From contig NZ_SLWR01000001.1 in the NCBI RefSeq assembly GCF_004345665.1, positions 496,001-560,000 of the forward strand: a DNA stretch of 64,000 nt. Reading direction: 5' to 3'. The position numbers were made by a program, and so were the translations under genes. This DNA is from Kribbella antiqua (GTDB taxonomy: Bacteria; Actinomycetota; Actinomycetes; Propionibacteriales; Kribbellaceae). Position 1 is the first letter of the stretch; each line of letters starts with the position of its first letter. The notes under the pieces are model-generated. The model was not told the DNA's origin and searched no databases. It saw only the letters and a list, made by a program, of their open reading frames with translations. This document shows, piece by piece, positions 1 through 8,645 of this stretch.

Positions 1-1454
1 ACTGGAGTACGGACGGACTTCGCGACGACGAGCGCGCCGTACTCCCGGAGCTGGCCGGCTCCACCTCGGCCCTGCGCTACTCGCTCAACACGCTGCGGAA
101 CACCCACGCCAAGCTGTTGCTGGCGAACTCGGACGACGACGCCGGCGACTTCGCGCTCCTGCTCGCCCGGCTGGTCCTGTCCTCCGGCCTCCGTCACCTC
201 CCGCCCACGGCCGCCCAGATCCTGGGCAGCGCCACCTTGGACGTCGAGAAGGCCCTCGCCGACATCACCAGCACCTTCGCCCCCCACACCTGGCTGGCCG
301 CCAACACCGAGTGGCTGGCCCGCGCCGTACGCCACGACCAGCGGGTGCTCGCGCGGTCCTGGGCGGCTGCCGCCACCCGGGTGTCGGTCCACCTGTCCGG
401 CGTACTCGCGGATGGGCCATGGCCGGAGGTGCAGGTCCCGGACCTGGGCGCCCTTTTCCGCCTGCTCGACCGTGACCGCCTGCAGGTGGTCGACGCCGGT
501 CGCCCGGAGGAGCCGGCAAAGTCGCTCTCGGTGGCCTGGGACTCCATCCAGGACGCCGCTCCCACCCCCGGCGAGCACGCTGCGCAGGATTCGCTGGACA
601 ACGGCGACAACCCGCTCGCCGAGCTCGACGCGCTGGTCGGGCTGGAGTCGGTCAAGGAGTCGGTACGCCGGATGGTGGCCGAGATCAAGACCAACCTGCG
701 CCGCAAGGAGCTCGGCCTGCCGAGTCACGAGCGCGCCCGGCACATGGTGTTCGTCGGCAAGCCCGGTACGGCGAAGACCACGATCGCCCGGCTGCTCAGC
801 CGGGTCTACAAGCAGCTGGGCGTGCTGGAGAAGGGCCACGTGGTCGAGGTCGACCGGTCCGACCTGGTCGGTCCGAGCGTCGGCACCACCGCACCGATGA
901 CCGCGGCCAAGTTCCGCGAGGCGCTCGGCGGGGTGCTGTTCGTCGATGAGGCCTACACCCTGGTGCCGGAGAACAGCCCGGGCGACTTCGGCCTCGAAGC
1001 GGTCGCGACCATCCTGAAGATGATGGAGGACCATCGCGACGACTGCGTCGTGATCGTCGCGGGGTACCACCGGGAGATGCAGCGGTTCATGGAGTCCAAC
1101 ACTGGTTTGGCCTCGCGCTTCCCCAAGCTGCTGTCGTTCAGCGAGTACGACACCGACCAGCTCGTCGCCATCTTCGAACTGCAGGCCCGGCAGCGCGGCA
1201 TGATCTACACCGACGCCGTGCTCGACGTGGTCCGCCGGATCATCCCGCCGGCTCCCCGCGGCCACAACTTCGGCAACGGCCGCTTCATCCGGAACGTGCT
1301 CGAGGAAGCCATCTCCAACCAGGCGACCCGGCTCGCCGAGCGCGACCCGGACAGCCTGACCGAGCGCGACCTGAGCGAGCTCCTCCCGGTGGACGTCAAG
1401 GCGCCGACCTCGATGCGCGCCGAGGACTACCTCCTCCAGAAGCCGGGAACCTAG
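1..1454 (+). CDS. CbxX/EccA-type AAA+ ATPase, 5' truncated by the window edge
   Basis: The reading frame is open from base 3, so the gene begins before the window and the first visible in-frame TTG at 117 is probably internal. The last ~275 residues form a CbxX/CfqX-family AAA+ module: LDALVGLESVK entry motif, Walker A GKPGTAKTT (Ala replaces the usual Gly before Lys), Walker B GGVLFVDEAYTL, and a GxRFxRN-like segment (NGRFIRNVLEEA) near the arginine-finger/lid region. The ~180 residues before it are helical and unrecognised. Relatives remodel protein complexes (rubisco activase CbxX, type VII secretion EccA), but no secretion genes are visible here, so the client is unknown. It converges on the VOC gene with a 4-base overlap of 3' ends. 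Confidence 0.85.
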   Translation, partial: WSTDGLRDDERAVLPELAGSTSALRYSLNTLRNTHAKLLLANSDDDAGDFALLLARLVLSSGLRHLPPTAAQILGSATLDVEKALADITSTFAPHTWLAANTEWLARAVRHDQRVLARSWAAAATRVSVHLSGVLADGPWPEVQVPDLGALFRLLDRDRLQVVDAGRPEEPAKSLSVAWDSIQDAAPTPGEHAAQDSLDNGDNPLAELDALVGLESVKESVRRMVAEIKTNLRRKELGLPSHERARHMVFVGKPGTAKTTIARLLSRVYKQLGVLEKGHVVEVDRSDLVGPSVGTTAPMTAAKFREALGGVLFVDEAYTLVPENSPGDFGLEAVATILKMMEDHRDDCVVIVAGYHREMQRFMESNTGLASRFPKLLSFSEYDTDQLVAIFELQARQRGMIYTDAVLDVVRRIIPPAPRGHNFGNGRFIRNVLEEAISNQATRLAERDPDSLTERDLSELLPVDVKAPTSMRAEDYLLQKPGT

Positions 1455-1840
1455 ACCGGGGTGGCCAGGGCCACCGGGTTGTGGTCCGGGTCGGAGATGT
1501 AGGCCTGGCGTTCGCCCCAGGGCATAGTGGCGGGTTCCTGCAGGATCGTGTAGCCGGCGGCGCGGAAGGTCTCGACGGCGGCTTCCACGTCGTCGACGTA
1601 CACGAAGAGTTCGAAGCGGGGCGCCGTACCGACGGTGATGCCGAGTTGGGCCTCGGGCCAGTTCGAGTCGGACACGCCCAGGGAGGACTCGCCGCGCTCG
1701 AGGCCGACGTAGTGCGGCTCGCCCTCGAGCGGGAACTGGTACGTCGGTTGGTAGCCGAGCAGCGCGTAGAACTCGACGGACCGCCGTACGTCGCCGACGT
1801 AGAGCACCGGGAAGGCTTTGCGGTGCCCAGAGCTAGACAC
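1451..1840 (-). CDS. VOC (glyoxalase/bleomycin-resistance) family protein
   Basis: 129 residues, the usual size of a single VOC protein made of two beta-alpha-beta-beta-beta units. It has the N-terminal FPVLYVGDVRRSVEFYALLG signature, FELFVYVDDVEAAVETFRAAG for the second unit, and an ISDPDHNPV ending typical of the glyoxalase/extradiol superfamily. Substrate cannot be told from sequence. GTG start. It lies only 6 bases after the hemQ stop, so it is probably the last gene of the heme operon; whether it has a role in heme metabolism is unknown. Confidence 0.85.
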   Translation of the reverse strand: MSSSGHRKAFPVLYVGDVRRSVEFYALLGYQPTYQFPLEGEPHYVGLERGESSLGVSDSNWPEAQLGITVGTAPRFELFVYVDDVEAAVETFRAAGYTILQEPATMPWGERQAYISDPDHNPVALATPV

Positions 1841-1846
1841 GGGCGC

Positions 1847-2542
1847 TCAGGCCAGGTTGGCGACCAGCTCGCCGAGCTCGGTCCGCTTGCCCGTGTAGAA
1901 CGGGACTTCCTCACGCACGTGCCGCCGTGCGGTGGACGCCCGCAGGTCGCGCATCAGGTCGACCATCCGGTGCAGCTCGTCGGCCTCGAACGCCAGCATC
2001 CACTCGTAGTCGCCGAGCGCGAACGACGCCACCGTGTTCGCCCGCACATCCGGGTATCCACGCGCCATCTTGCCGTGCTCGGCCAGCATGAACCGGCGGT
2101 CCTCGTCCGGCAGCAGGTACCACTCGTACGAGCGCACGAACGGGTACACGCAGACGTACGCGCGCGGCTCCTCGTCGGCCAGGAACGCCGGGATGTGGCT
2201 CTTGTTGAACTCGGCCGGCCGGTGCAGCGCCAGCTGCGACCAGATCGGCGCCAGGTGCCGCCCGAGCCGGGAGCGGCGCAGCGCGTGGTACGCCTTCTGC
2301 AGCGCGTCCGACGTCGGCGCGTGCCACCAGATCATGAAGTCGGCGTCCGCCCGGAATCCTTCGACGTCGTAAATTCCGCGGATCACCACATCGTCGGCGG
2401 CCAGCTTCGCGACCAGATCGGACAGCTCGGCGGTCAGCTCGTCCCGGTCCGCGTCGCCCAGCGGCGTGTCCACCTTGAAGACCGACCACATGGTGTAGCG
2501 GATCACATTGTTCAGCTCACGCGCCTTCGGCTTCTCCGTCAC
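1847..2542 (-). CDS. hemQ: Coproheme decarboxylase HemQ/ChdC
   Basis: Converts coproheme III to heme b by two oxidative decarboxylations, the last step of the coproporphyrin-dependent pathway. The 231-residue product is a chlorite-dismutase-fold protein. Visible candidate functional residues are His116 (distal base position in actinobacterial enzymes), Tyr133 in VYPFVRS (radical tyrosine) and His156 in [10 protein letters not shown] (proximal heme ligand). Their spacing matches His118/Tyr135/His158, the numbering I recall for Corynebacterium diphtheriae ChdC. The GTG start at 2542 was chosen because it forms a GTGA overlap with the hemY stop and gives the family's N-terminus; the frame stays open upstream but inside hemY. 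Translationally coupled to hemY. Confidence 0.95.
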   Translation of the reverse strand: MTEKPKARELNNVIRYTMWSVFKVDTPLGDADRDELTAELSDLVAKLAADDVVIRGIYDVEGFRADADFMIWWHAPTSDALQKAYHALRRSRLGRHLAPIWSQLALHRPAEFNKSHIPAFLADEEPRAYVCVYPFVRSYEWYLLPDEDRRFMLAEHGKMARGYPDVRANTVASFALGDYEWMLAFEADELHRMVDLMRDLRASTARRHVREEVPFYTGKRTELGELVANLA

Positions 2543-3948
2543 GAACCCATTGTCTCCAATGTCGCTAAATGAGCCCGCACCCGGGTGGCTGCCTTGGTGC
2601 CTGAAGCGACGCACGCAGCGATGCCCACGCCCCTGTACGCCGCTCCGCACACCGCCAGACCTGGCTCCGCCGCCACAGCCGCCTCGACGCGGTCCACACG
2701 CTCCAGATGCCCTACGGCGTATTGCGGTAGCCCGCCACCCCACCTGGTCACCAGAGCCCCCACCACAGGCGCCTGAAGCCCAATAGCGCGCTGCAGGTCC
2801 GCAGTGGCCAGCGCCACCAGCTCCTCGTCGGACCGCTGGAGCACGTACTCCTCCCCCAGCCGTCCGACCGAGGCACGCAGTACGGCGAGCTCTCCCCCGG
2901 CGTCAGCCGACCACTGCCACTTGGCGTGGGAGTACGTCGACGCCTTAATCGTCCGGTCCTCCACCGACGGCACGAGGAACCCGGACCCGGTGGCTGCGGC
3001 CGGCCAGTCCTGCTTGCGGACAGCCAGCGTCACGATCGCCATACTCGCGTACTCGATCGTCGCCAGCTCGGTCGAGGCCGCCGGCACCAACTCGGCCAGC
3101 ATCCGGGCCGCAGGCGACGCCGGTACGGCGACGATCACCGCATCCGCCGTCAGCAACGTCGGAGCCGGCACTGGCCCGGCCTCCAGCGCATAACCGTCAG
3201 CCGTCCGCGTGATCCGCCGTACGGCGAGCTGCCGCCGGATCTCGACGCCACGAGCGGTCAGGTCCTTCTCCAGCGCCTCGATCAGCCGGTTGACGCCACC
3301 GACGATCCCGGCGAACACCGGCTGGCCCGCCCGCTTCTGACCCGCCTCCCGCAGTTCGGCGGTCGCCGCGAGCAGGCTGGGCGCCGTACGCAGCTTGGCG
3401 TAGAGCTCGGGCACTGCGGCGGCCAGCGAGATCTCCTCGGCCCGGCCGGCGTACACACCACCCAGCAGCGGGTCGATCAGCTTGTCCGTCACCGCCGACC
3501 CCATGCGCTCGGCAACAAACCGGCCGATCGCGACATCTTCGGTCAACGCAGGCGCGGGCAACTCGGCCTCGTGGGCGACCTGCTGAGCGGCCGCCTCCCC
3601 AAGCACGTCAGCGGCCGCGGCAGCATCGACCGGAACGCCCATCACCGTCGGCGGGATCGCCCGGATCCGGTCGCCGATCCACAGCCCGGCCGAGGTCGTT
3701 GCCGGGTGCACCAGCTCGTCGCCGAGCCCGACCGCCCTGATCAGCTCGACCGCCTCCGGCCGCCGGGCCAGCACAGACTCCGCGCCCAGATCCACCGGCA
3801 CGCCCTCGAGCTCGTCACCCGCGAGCTTGCCGCCGAGCCGCGGCGAGCCCTCCAGCACGGTGATCTGCGGCGGATTCGGCCCGGTTGCCAGCGCGTGCGC
3901 GGCCGCCAGCCCGCTGATCCCGCCACCGACCACAACCACCCGGCTCAA
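2539..3948 (-). CDS. hemY: Coproporphyrinogen III oxidase (protoporphyrinogen-oxidase family) HemY/CgoX
   Basis: FAD-dependent six-electron oxidase; in actinobacteria it oxidises coproporphyrinogen III to coproporphyrin III. The 469-residue protein begins with the dinucleotide-binding motif [17 protein letters not shown], followed by the acidic VLEG segment and RLGGK. The C-terminal FAD-contact region includes [18 protein letters not shown]. The start is TTG at 3948, whose TTGA overlaps the stop of the upstream GNAT gene; longer readings upstream lie inside that gene. The stop overlaps the hemQ GTG. It sits in the order hemE - GNAT - hemY - hemQ. Many databases label this family protoporphyrinogen oxidase, but the presence of HemQ argues for coproporphyrinogen as substrate. 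Confidence 0.95.
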   Translation of the reverse strand: MSRVVVVGGGISGLAAAHALATGPNPPQITVLEGSPRLGGKLAGDELEGVPVDLGAESVLARRPEAVELIRAVGLGDELVHPATTSAGLWIGDRIRAIPPTVMGVPVDAAAAADVLGEAAAQQVAHEAELPAPALTEDVAIGRFVAERMGSAVTDKLIDPLLGGVYAGRAEEISLAAAVPELYAKLRTAPSLLAATAELREAGQKRAGQPVFAGIVGGVNRLIEALEKDLTARGVEIRRQLAVRRITRTADGYALEAGPVPAPTLLTADAVIVAVPASPAARMLAELVPAASTELATIEYASMAIVTLAVRKQDWPAAATGSGFLVPSVEDRTIKASTYSHAKWQWSADAGGELAVLRASVGRLGEEYVLQRSDEELVALATADLQRAIGLQAPVVGALVTRWGGGLPQYAVGHLERVDRVEAAVAAEPGLAVCGAAYRGVGIAACVASGTKAATRVRAHLATLETMGS

Positions 3949-4451
3949 GCGTCCTCCAGCTTCAACTCGTACCTCGTCCCCGGTCCCAGGTCGGTTTTCG
4001 ACTTGCCGAACGGCCGGAAGCCGGCCCGCGTCAGGACTGCCTGCGACGCGGGGTTCCGGTCCGATGCCCCCGCCCACAGCCTGGTCAGCCCGTACTCCGA
4101 CGCAGCGAGCTGGATGAGCGCGCGCACCGCGGCGGTAGCGAGTCCCCTGCCCGCGGCCTTCTCCGCCATCCGGTAGCCGAGCTCCGCCGAGCCGTTCTCG
4201 ATGTCGACGAGATTCACCCGCCCGACCACATCGCCGGTGTCGTCCACCAGCACGTGAAACCGGCAGATTCCCGCCTCCTGCTCGGCCAGCAGCGCCTCGT
4301 GCCGAACCGCGAACTCCTGGAAGAACGCGTCGCCACGATCCTGGATCGACGCCGCGAAATACGCCCGGTTCTCGAGCTCGAACGCCAGTACGGCGTCGGC
4401 GTGCGCCGCGCTGAGCGGCTCCAGCGTCACCCCGTGATCAGGCAGGTACAC
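3945..4451 (-). CDS. GNAT family N-acetyltransferase in the heme operon
   Basis: 168 residues of the RimJ/RimL-like GNAT type: VTLEPLSAAHADAVLAFE at the start, VVGRVNLVDIENGSAELGYRM for the central strands, and the acetyl-CoA loop EKAAGRGLATAAVRALI (Q/RxxGxA type), ending with NPASQAVLTRAGFRPFG. Probably acetylates a protein N-terminus or small amine; the target is unknown. The GTG at 4451 is preceded by AGGAGA and overlaps hemE by 14 bases; a GTG at 4430 is the alternative. The stop overlaps the hemY TTG, so it is coupled to the heme genes although I know of no heme function for this family. Confidence 0.85.
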   Translation of the reverse strand: MYLPDHGVTLEPLSAAHADAVLAFELENRAYFAASIQDRGDAFFQEFAVRHEALLAEQEAGICRFHVLVDDTGDVVGRVNLVDIENGSAELGYRMAEKAAGRGLATAAVRALIQLAASEYGLTRLWAGASDRNPASQAVLTRAGFRPFGKSKTDLGPGTRYELKLEDA

Positions 4452-5502
4452 GGGCCGACTTCTCCTGGACGTACCGGGCGATGCGGTGCAGCACCTCGGG
4501 GTCGGCATCCGGCGGCACCCCGTGGCCGAGGTTGAAGATGTGGCCCGGCGCCGCCTGACCCTCGGCGAGAATCCGGTCGATCTCGGGCTCCAGAGCGTCC
4601 CATCCGGCGAACAGCAGGGCCGGATCCAGGTTGCCCTGCACCGGCTTCGGACCCGATCCGGCCGCCGCGATCCGCCGTACGGCCTCGTCCAGCGGCACTC
4701 GCCAGTCGACGCCGACAACGTCCGCACCGGCTTCGCTCATCAGACCGAGCAGCTCGCCCGTGTTCACGCCGAAGTGCAACCGCGGTACGCCGTACGACGC
4801 CAGCGCCTCGAACACCTTCGCCGAGTGCGGCTGGACGAACTCCGCGTAGTCCCGCGCCGACAACCCGCCCGCCCAGGAGTCGAACAGCTGGATCGCGGAC
4901 GCGCCCGCCTCGATCTGCACCGCCAGATACGCGATCGCGGAGTCGGCCAACCGGTCCGCCAGCGCGTGCCACAGCGCGGGGTTGCCGTGCATCAGCGCCT
5001 TCGTCTTCGCGTGATCCTTGCTCGGCCCGCCCTCGACCAGGTACGACGCCACCGTGAACGGCGCACCGGCGAAACCGATCAGCGGGGTGCCGTCGAGCTC
5101 CGACACCAACTGCTTGACGGAGTCCGTGGTGTACGCCACGTCCGCGGGAGTCACCGGGCGGACCGCGTCCAGGCCGGCCGCGTCCCGGATCGGCTCCGCG
5201 ACCACCGGGCCCACCCCCGGCTTGATCTCGATGTCGAAGCCGACCGCCTTCAGCGGCAGCACGATGTCGGAGTAGAAGACGGCCGCGTCGACGCCGTAAC
5301 GGCGTACCGGCTGCAGCGTTATCTCCACAACGAGGTCGGGCCGCATACAGGACTCCAGCATCGTGATCCCCTCGCGCACCTTGCGGTACTCCGGCAGTGC
5401 GCGCCCGGCCTGCCGCATGAACCACACCGGCGTATGCGGACCGGGCTCACCCCTGGCGGCCAGCAGGAAGGCGGAACGGTCGAGCGCACTGGGCTGGGTC
5501 AC
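4438..5502 (-). CDS. hemE: Uroporphyrinogen decarboxylase HemE
   Basis: Decarboxylates the four acetate side chains of uroporphyrinogen III to give coproporphyrinogen III in the cytosol. The 354-residue protein carries the two family signatures: PVWFMRQAGRALPEYR near the N-terminus and GFAGAPFTVASYLVEGG in the middle. It also has YSDIVLPLKAVG with the active-site aspartate and the C-terminal NLGHGVPPDADPEV. Length and motif order are normal. The start is GTG at 5502; the frame extends upstream across the divergent promoter without homology. First gene of the minus-strand heme operon. It diverges from the DUF3000 gene across 106 bases; a GATCAT sequence 6 bases before the GTG may be a leaderless -10 element. 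Confidence 0.97.
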   Translation of the reverse strand: MTQPSALDRSAFLLAARGEPGPHTPVWFMRQAGRALPEYRKVREGITMLESCMRPDLVVEITLQPVRRYGVDAAVFYSDIVLPLKAVGFDIEIKPGVGPVVAEPIRDAAGLDAVRPVTPADVAYTTDSVKQLVSELDGTPLIGFAGAPFTVASYLVEGGPSKDHAKTKALMHGNPALWHALADRLADSAIAYLAVQIEAGASAIQLFDSWAGGLSARDYAEFVQPHSAKVFEALASYGVPRLHFGVNTGELLGLMSEAGADVVGVDWRVPLDEAVRRIAAAGSGPKPVQGNLDPALLFAGWDALEPEIDRILAEGQAAPGHIFNLGHGVPPDADPEVLHRIARYVQEKSARVPA

Positions 5503-5595
5503 ACAGCGATGATCCCACGCTCGTTCGCACCCGTTGCGGGGTGGTCGCGCGCGGTTACCGGCGCGTCGAGGCCAGCGTCTGTGAGTAATCAGTCG

Positions 5596-5601
5596 TAGGC
5601 T
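5596..5601 (+). promoter_or_regulatory. -10 element of a leaderless DUF3000 transcript
   Basis: TAGGCT lies exactly 7 bases before the ATG at 5609. There is no purine-rich ribosome site except a weak GGAG directly in the spacer. The geometry fits transcription starting at or next to the start codon. Not tested. Confidence 0.5.
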
Positions 5602-5608
5602 GCGGAGC

Positions 5609-6211
5609 ATGGGTGCCCGCAAGCAGGTCGACGCGCCACCCGCCGAGTTCGCCGAGGCATTGACGCAACTGCGTGATGCCCGGTTCCGGCCCGAGGTCTT
5701 CGTCGAGGAGATGCCCGCGCCGCAGCGGATCGCTCCGCACGCGGCCGCGGTCAGCGCTGACGTGACGGTCGACGGCGACGACATCGCCACCGGCCGGCTG
5801 GTCGTCCTCTACGATCCGGCCGGGAACGACGCCTGGCAGTCGACCTTCCGCTGTGTCGCGTACGTGCGTGCCGCCGTCGAGCCGGAGATGGTGACCGACG
5901 CGCTGCTCGGCGGCGTGGGCTGGACCTGGCTGATGGAGGCTTTGGCCGACCGGGATGCCGAGTTCCTGGCCCCTAGCGGTACCGTCACCAGAGTGGTTTC
6001 GGAAAGCTTCGGCGGCATGGCCGACGACGAAGCGACGGCGGAGATCGAGATCCGCGCGTCCTGGAGCCCGGTGCCCGGACCTGGAGGCTTGGTGGATGTG
6101 ACGCGGCACGCTGAGGCGTGGGGTGAGGTGCTCTGCACGGCGGCCGGCCTGCCGCCGGTGCCGCCGGGGGTGGTGGCGATGCCGACCCGGCGTGGACAGC
6201 GGGGCCGATGA
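5609..6211 (+). CDS. DUF3000 family protein
   Basis: 200-residue actinobacterial protein with the pattern of DUF3000: AEALTQLRDARFRPEVFVEE at the N-terminus, the APHAAAVSADV segment, and the C-terminal W-rich VGWTWLMEALADRDAEF plus a TEAW-like HAEAWGEVLCTAAGLPP. Function is unknown. In streptomycetes, as I recall, the same gene sits between hemE and the RNase D gene, and that arrangement is kept here. The ATG is placed by the TAGGCT hexamer 7 bases upstream. The stop overlaps the next start (ATGA), so it is probably co-translated with RNase D. Confidence 0.9.
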   Translation: MGARKQVDAPPAEFAEALTQLRDARFRPEVFVEEMPAPQRIAPHAAAVSADVTVDGDDIATGRLVVLYDPAGNDAWQSTFRCVAYVRAAVEPEMVTDALLGGVGWTWLMEALADRDAEFLAPSGTVTRVVSESFGGMADDEATAEIEIRASWSPVPGPGGLVDVTRHAEAWGEVLCTAAGLPPVPPGVVAMPTRRGQRGR

Positions 6212-7473
6212 CTCCAGCCGAGACTCAGCAGCCGCAGCCCGTCCCGGACGACCCGACCGCGCACCTGCCCCTCCTCGAACTCCGCGACGGCCTCTCCGAG
6301 GTCGTCGATACTGATTCCGCGCTCACCGACGTGGTCGAGGCGTTCCGCTCCGGCTCCGGTCCGGTGGCCGTCGACGCCGAGCGGGCGTCCGGTTATCGGT
6401 ACTCGCACCGCGCGTATCTCGTCCAGTTGCGCCGGGAGGGCGCCGGCTCCGCGCTGGTCGACCCGATCCCGTTCGGCGACCTGTCCGCGCTCGGTGACGC
6501 GATCGTCGACGCCGAGTGGATCATCCACGCGGCCAACCAGGACCTGGCCTGCCTGGCCGAGGTCGGGATGGTGCCGCGGAAGGTGTTCGACACCGAGCTG
6601 GCCGGCCGCCTGCTCGGCTACCCGAAGGTCGGTCTCGCCTCGCTGGTGAGCGAGGTTCTGGGCTATCGGATGCGCAAGGAGCACTCAGCGGCCGACTGGT
6701 CCACCCGGCCGCTGCCGGGGCCGTGGCTGATCTACGCCGCGCTCGACGTCGAGATGCTGATCGAATTGCGCGACGCGATCGAGGCCGAGCTGCGCCGCGA
6801 GGGCAAGTGGGAGTGGGCGGAGCAGGAGTTCGCCGCGATCCTGGCCGCGCCGCCGCGAGAGCCGAAGCCGGACCCATGGCGTCGTACGTCGGGAATGCAC
6901 CGGGTGCGCAACCGTCGCAGTCTGGCCGTCGTACGGGCGTTGTGGGAGGCGCGGGACCAGATCGCGGAGTCCGCGGACATCTCCCCCGGCCGGATCCTGC
7001 CGGATGCGGCGATCGTCGAGGCCGCGGCGGCGATGCCGGCCGACCGGGAGACGCTGCAGCGGCTGACCGCCTTCAAGGGGCGGGGCGCGCACAGGCACAT
7101 GCGGACGTGGTGGGAAGCGATCGATCATGCCCGCCGGCTCCCCGAATCCGAGCTCCCCAAGCAGGGTCCCCGGTACGACGGTCCGCCGCCGGCTCGGGCC
7201 TGGGCCGATCGGGACCCGGACGCTGCGGCTCGTCTGTCCGCGGCCCGGTCCGCTGTCGGCGAGATCGCCGAGGCGCATCGACTCCCGACCGAGAACCTGA
7301 TGGCGCCGGACACCATCCGCCGACTGGCGTGGTCCCCGCCAAGCGATCCGACGCTCGAAGTGGTCAGCACCTTCCTGCGTGACCACGGCGCCCGCGAGTG
7401 GCAGATCGGCCTCACAGCCGAAGTCCTCACGGACGCCATGGCAGCAGAAGCCCCGGCGAAACCGCTCGACTAA
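6208..7473 (+). CDS. rnd: Ribonuclease D (3'-5' exoribonuclease with HRDC domain)
   Basis: 421 residues. The N-terminal half is a DEDDy exonuclease domain: Exo I VAVDAERASG (Asp56 and Glu58), Exo II IIHAANQDLACL, and Exo III in the YAALDVEMLIEL region, with HSAADWSTRPLP before it as in RNase D. An HRDC domain starts around residue 230 (RVRNRRSLAVVRALWEARD). A further helical segment of actinobacterial type completes the C-terminus. Members trim the 3' ends of tRNA and other small RNAs using two metal ions. Translationally coupled to DUF3000 through ATGA. Converges on the peroxidase gene with a 4-base overlap. Confidence 0.95.
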   Translation: MTPAETQQPQPVPDDPTAHLPLLELRDGLSEVVDTDSALTDVVEAFRSGSGPVAVDAERASGYRYSHRAYLVQLRREGAGSALVDPIPFGDLSALGDAIVDAEWIIHAANQDLACLAEVGMVPRKVFDTELAGRLLGYPKVGLASLVSEVLGYRMRKEHSAADWSTRPLPGPWLIYAALDVEMLIELRDAIEAELRREGKWEWAEQEFAAILAAPPREPKPDPWRRTSGMHRVRNRRSLAVVRALWEARDQIAESADISPGRILPDAAIVEAAAAMPADRETLQRLTAFKGRGAHRHMRTWWEAIDHARRLPESELPKQGPRYDGPPPARAWADRDPDAAARLSAARSAVGEIAEAHRLPTENLMAPDTIRRLAWSPPSDPTLEVVSTFLRDHGAREWQIGLTAEVLTDAMAAEAPAKPLD

Positions 7474-7958
7474 CCCGGCAGCTGGGCCTCGATTGCGGCG
7501 ACTACCTCGTCCGACTCGGGCTCGGTGCGGGGGCGGAAGCGGGCGGCGACCGTGCCCTCCGGGCTGATCAGGAATTTCTCGAAGTTCCACTGGATGTCGC
7601 CGGCCTCGCCCGCGGCGTCCGGCGTCAGGGTGAGTTCGGCGTACAGCGGGTGGCGGTTGTCGCCGTTGACCTCGAGCTTGTCGAGCATCGGGAACGTCAC
7701 GCCGTACGTCGTCGAGCAGAAGGTCGAGATCTCCTCCGACGTGCCCGGCTCCTGGCCGCCGAACTGGTTGCACGGGGCACCGAGCACGGTGAAGCCGCGG
7801 GAGGCGTACTGCTTCTGCAGGTTCTCGAGTCCCTCGTACTGCGGCGTGAGACCGCACTTCGAGGCGACGTTGACGATCAGGACGGCCTTGCCCTTGTACT
7901 CACCGAGCGAGGTGGGAGCGCCGGTAAGGGTGGTCAGCGGGATGTCGTACAGGCTCAT
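7470..7958 (-). CDS. Glutathione peroxidase-family thiol peroxidase
   Basis: 162 residues. Reduces hydroperoxides; bacterial members of this family generally use thioredoxin-like reductants, and actinobacteria lack glutathione, so the name describes the family only. The peroxidatic residue is Cys35 in NVASKCGLTPQYEGLE (Cys, not selenocysteine). The catalytic partners are visible in GAPCNQFGGQEPG and in the IQWNFEKFL segment. Cys63 is another conserved position, and the cysteine in EISTFCSTTYGVTFP is a candidate resolving cysteine. The ATG at 7958 has AAGGAG at good spacing and overlaps the stop of the upstream hydrolase (ATGA), so the pair is one operon. Confidence 0.93.
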   Translation of the reverse strand: MSLYDIPLTTLTGAPTSLGEYKGKAVLIVNVASKCGLTPQYEGLENLQKQYASRGFTVLGAPCNQFGGQEPGTSEEISTFCSTTYGVTFPMLDKLEVNGDNRHPLYAELTLTPDAAGEAGDIQWNFEKFLISPEGTVAARFRPRTEPESDEVVAAIEAQLPG

Positions 7959-8632
7959 GCGGCTCCTTGGGAGGTAGGAAGCTGACGGGAGAGGAACTCG
8001 ACAGTACGCCGCCACGCCAGCTCGGAAGCTTCGGCGTGGTGGAAGGCAGGCATCGGGTTGTCGAACGCGTGACCGGCCCCGGGATAGCGGTGGATCTCGG
8101 CATCACCCAGAGCACCGACAATGTCATCGACCGGCAGATAGGCATCGTCGTCACCGAAGTGATGCAGGCTCGCCGAGGTGACGTTCGGGGCGAGCTCGAG
8201 CAATTGCGGCAGCGCGGAGCCGTAGTAGCTCACCAGCACATCAGGCGGCGACTCCGCGGCCACGTTGAATCCGAGCCCACCACCGAAGCAGAAGCCGATC
8301 ACACCGGTGCCGGCGTCACGGCTGCGCAGATAGTCCAGCGCGGCGACCGAGTCCGAGACAGCCAGATCCCAGTCGACCCGGCTCGCGAGCGCGATCGCCT
8401 TCTCCAGTACGTCGGGCGCGGACTCGTCCAGCTCGGCTTCGTCCAGCCGCCAGTAGATCTCCGGCGCGATCACGTAGTACCCGAGCGCGGCGAGATCCGC
8501 CGCGCGCTGCTTGATGTAGCCGGAGACCCCGAAGATCTCCTGGAGCAGCAGCAACCCGGGCACATCACCGTCGGCGGGTCCCCACTCGTGGACTGGCATC
8601 AATCCTGAACCGGTATCGATCTCCAGAGTCAC
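7955..8632 (-). CDS. Dienelactone hydrolase family protein
   Basis: 225-residue alpha/beta hydrolase of the dienelactone hydrolase family. The nucleophile is Cys115 in VIGFCFGGG, the usual GxCxGG elbow. The acid is in FGDDDAYLP (Asp161-163) and the base is His188 in YPGAGHAFDN. LLLLQEIFGVSGYIKQRA with Glu32 is the conserved N-terminal motif that interacts with the cysteine in the resting enzyme. Natural substrate is unknown; relatives hydrolyse lactones and activated esters. GTG start at 8632, placed 7 bases after a TAGGCT hexamer. Coupled to the peroxidase gene. Confidence 0.93.
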   Translation of the reverse strand: MTLEIDTGSGLMPVHEWGPADGDVPGLLLLQEIFGVSGYIKQRAADLAALGYYVIAPEIYWRLDEAELDESAPDVLEKAIALASRVDWDLAVSDSVAALDYLRSRDAGTGVIGFCFGGGLGFNVAAESPPDVLVSYYGSALPQLLELAPNVTSASLHHFGDDDAYLPVDDIVGALGDAEIHRYPGAGHAFDNPMPAFHHAEASELAWRRTVEFLSRQLPTSQGAA

Positions 8633-8639
8633 ACGGTGA

Positions 8640-8645
8640 AGCCTA
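8640..8645 (-). promoter_or_regulatory. -10 element for leaderless dienelactone hydrolase/peroxidase operon
   Basis: On the minus strand TAGGCT ends 7 bases before the GTG at 8632, and no Shine-Dalgarno sequence lies between. It overlaps the last codons of the upstream unknown gene, whose stop is at 8643. Confidence 0.45.

Noticed and set aside
1..1454. Evidence for a type VII secretion locus from the EccA-like ATPase
   Set aside because: No ESX, EccB-E or WXG100 genes are visible, and CbxX-type ATPases occur outside secretion loci.
2943..3947. Additional plus-strand genes over hemY
   Set aside because: Open frames there have no motifs, and the minus-strand FAD-binding protein explains the codon periodicity.
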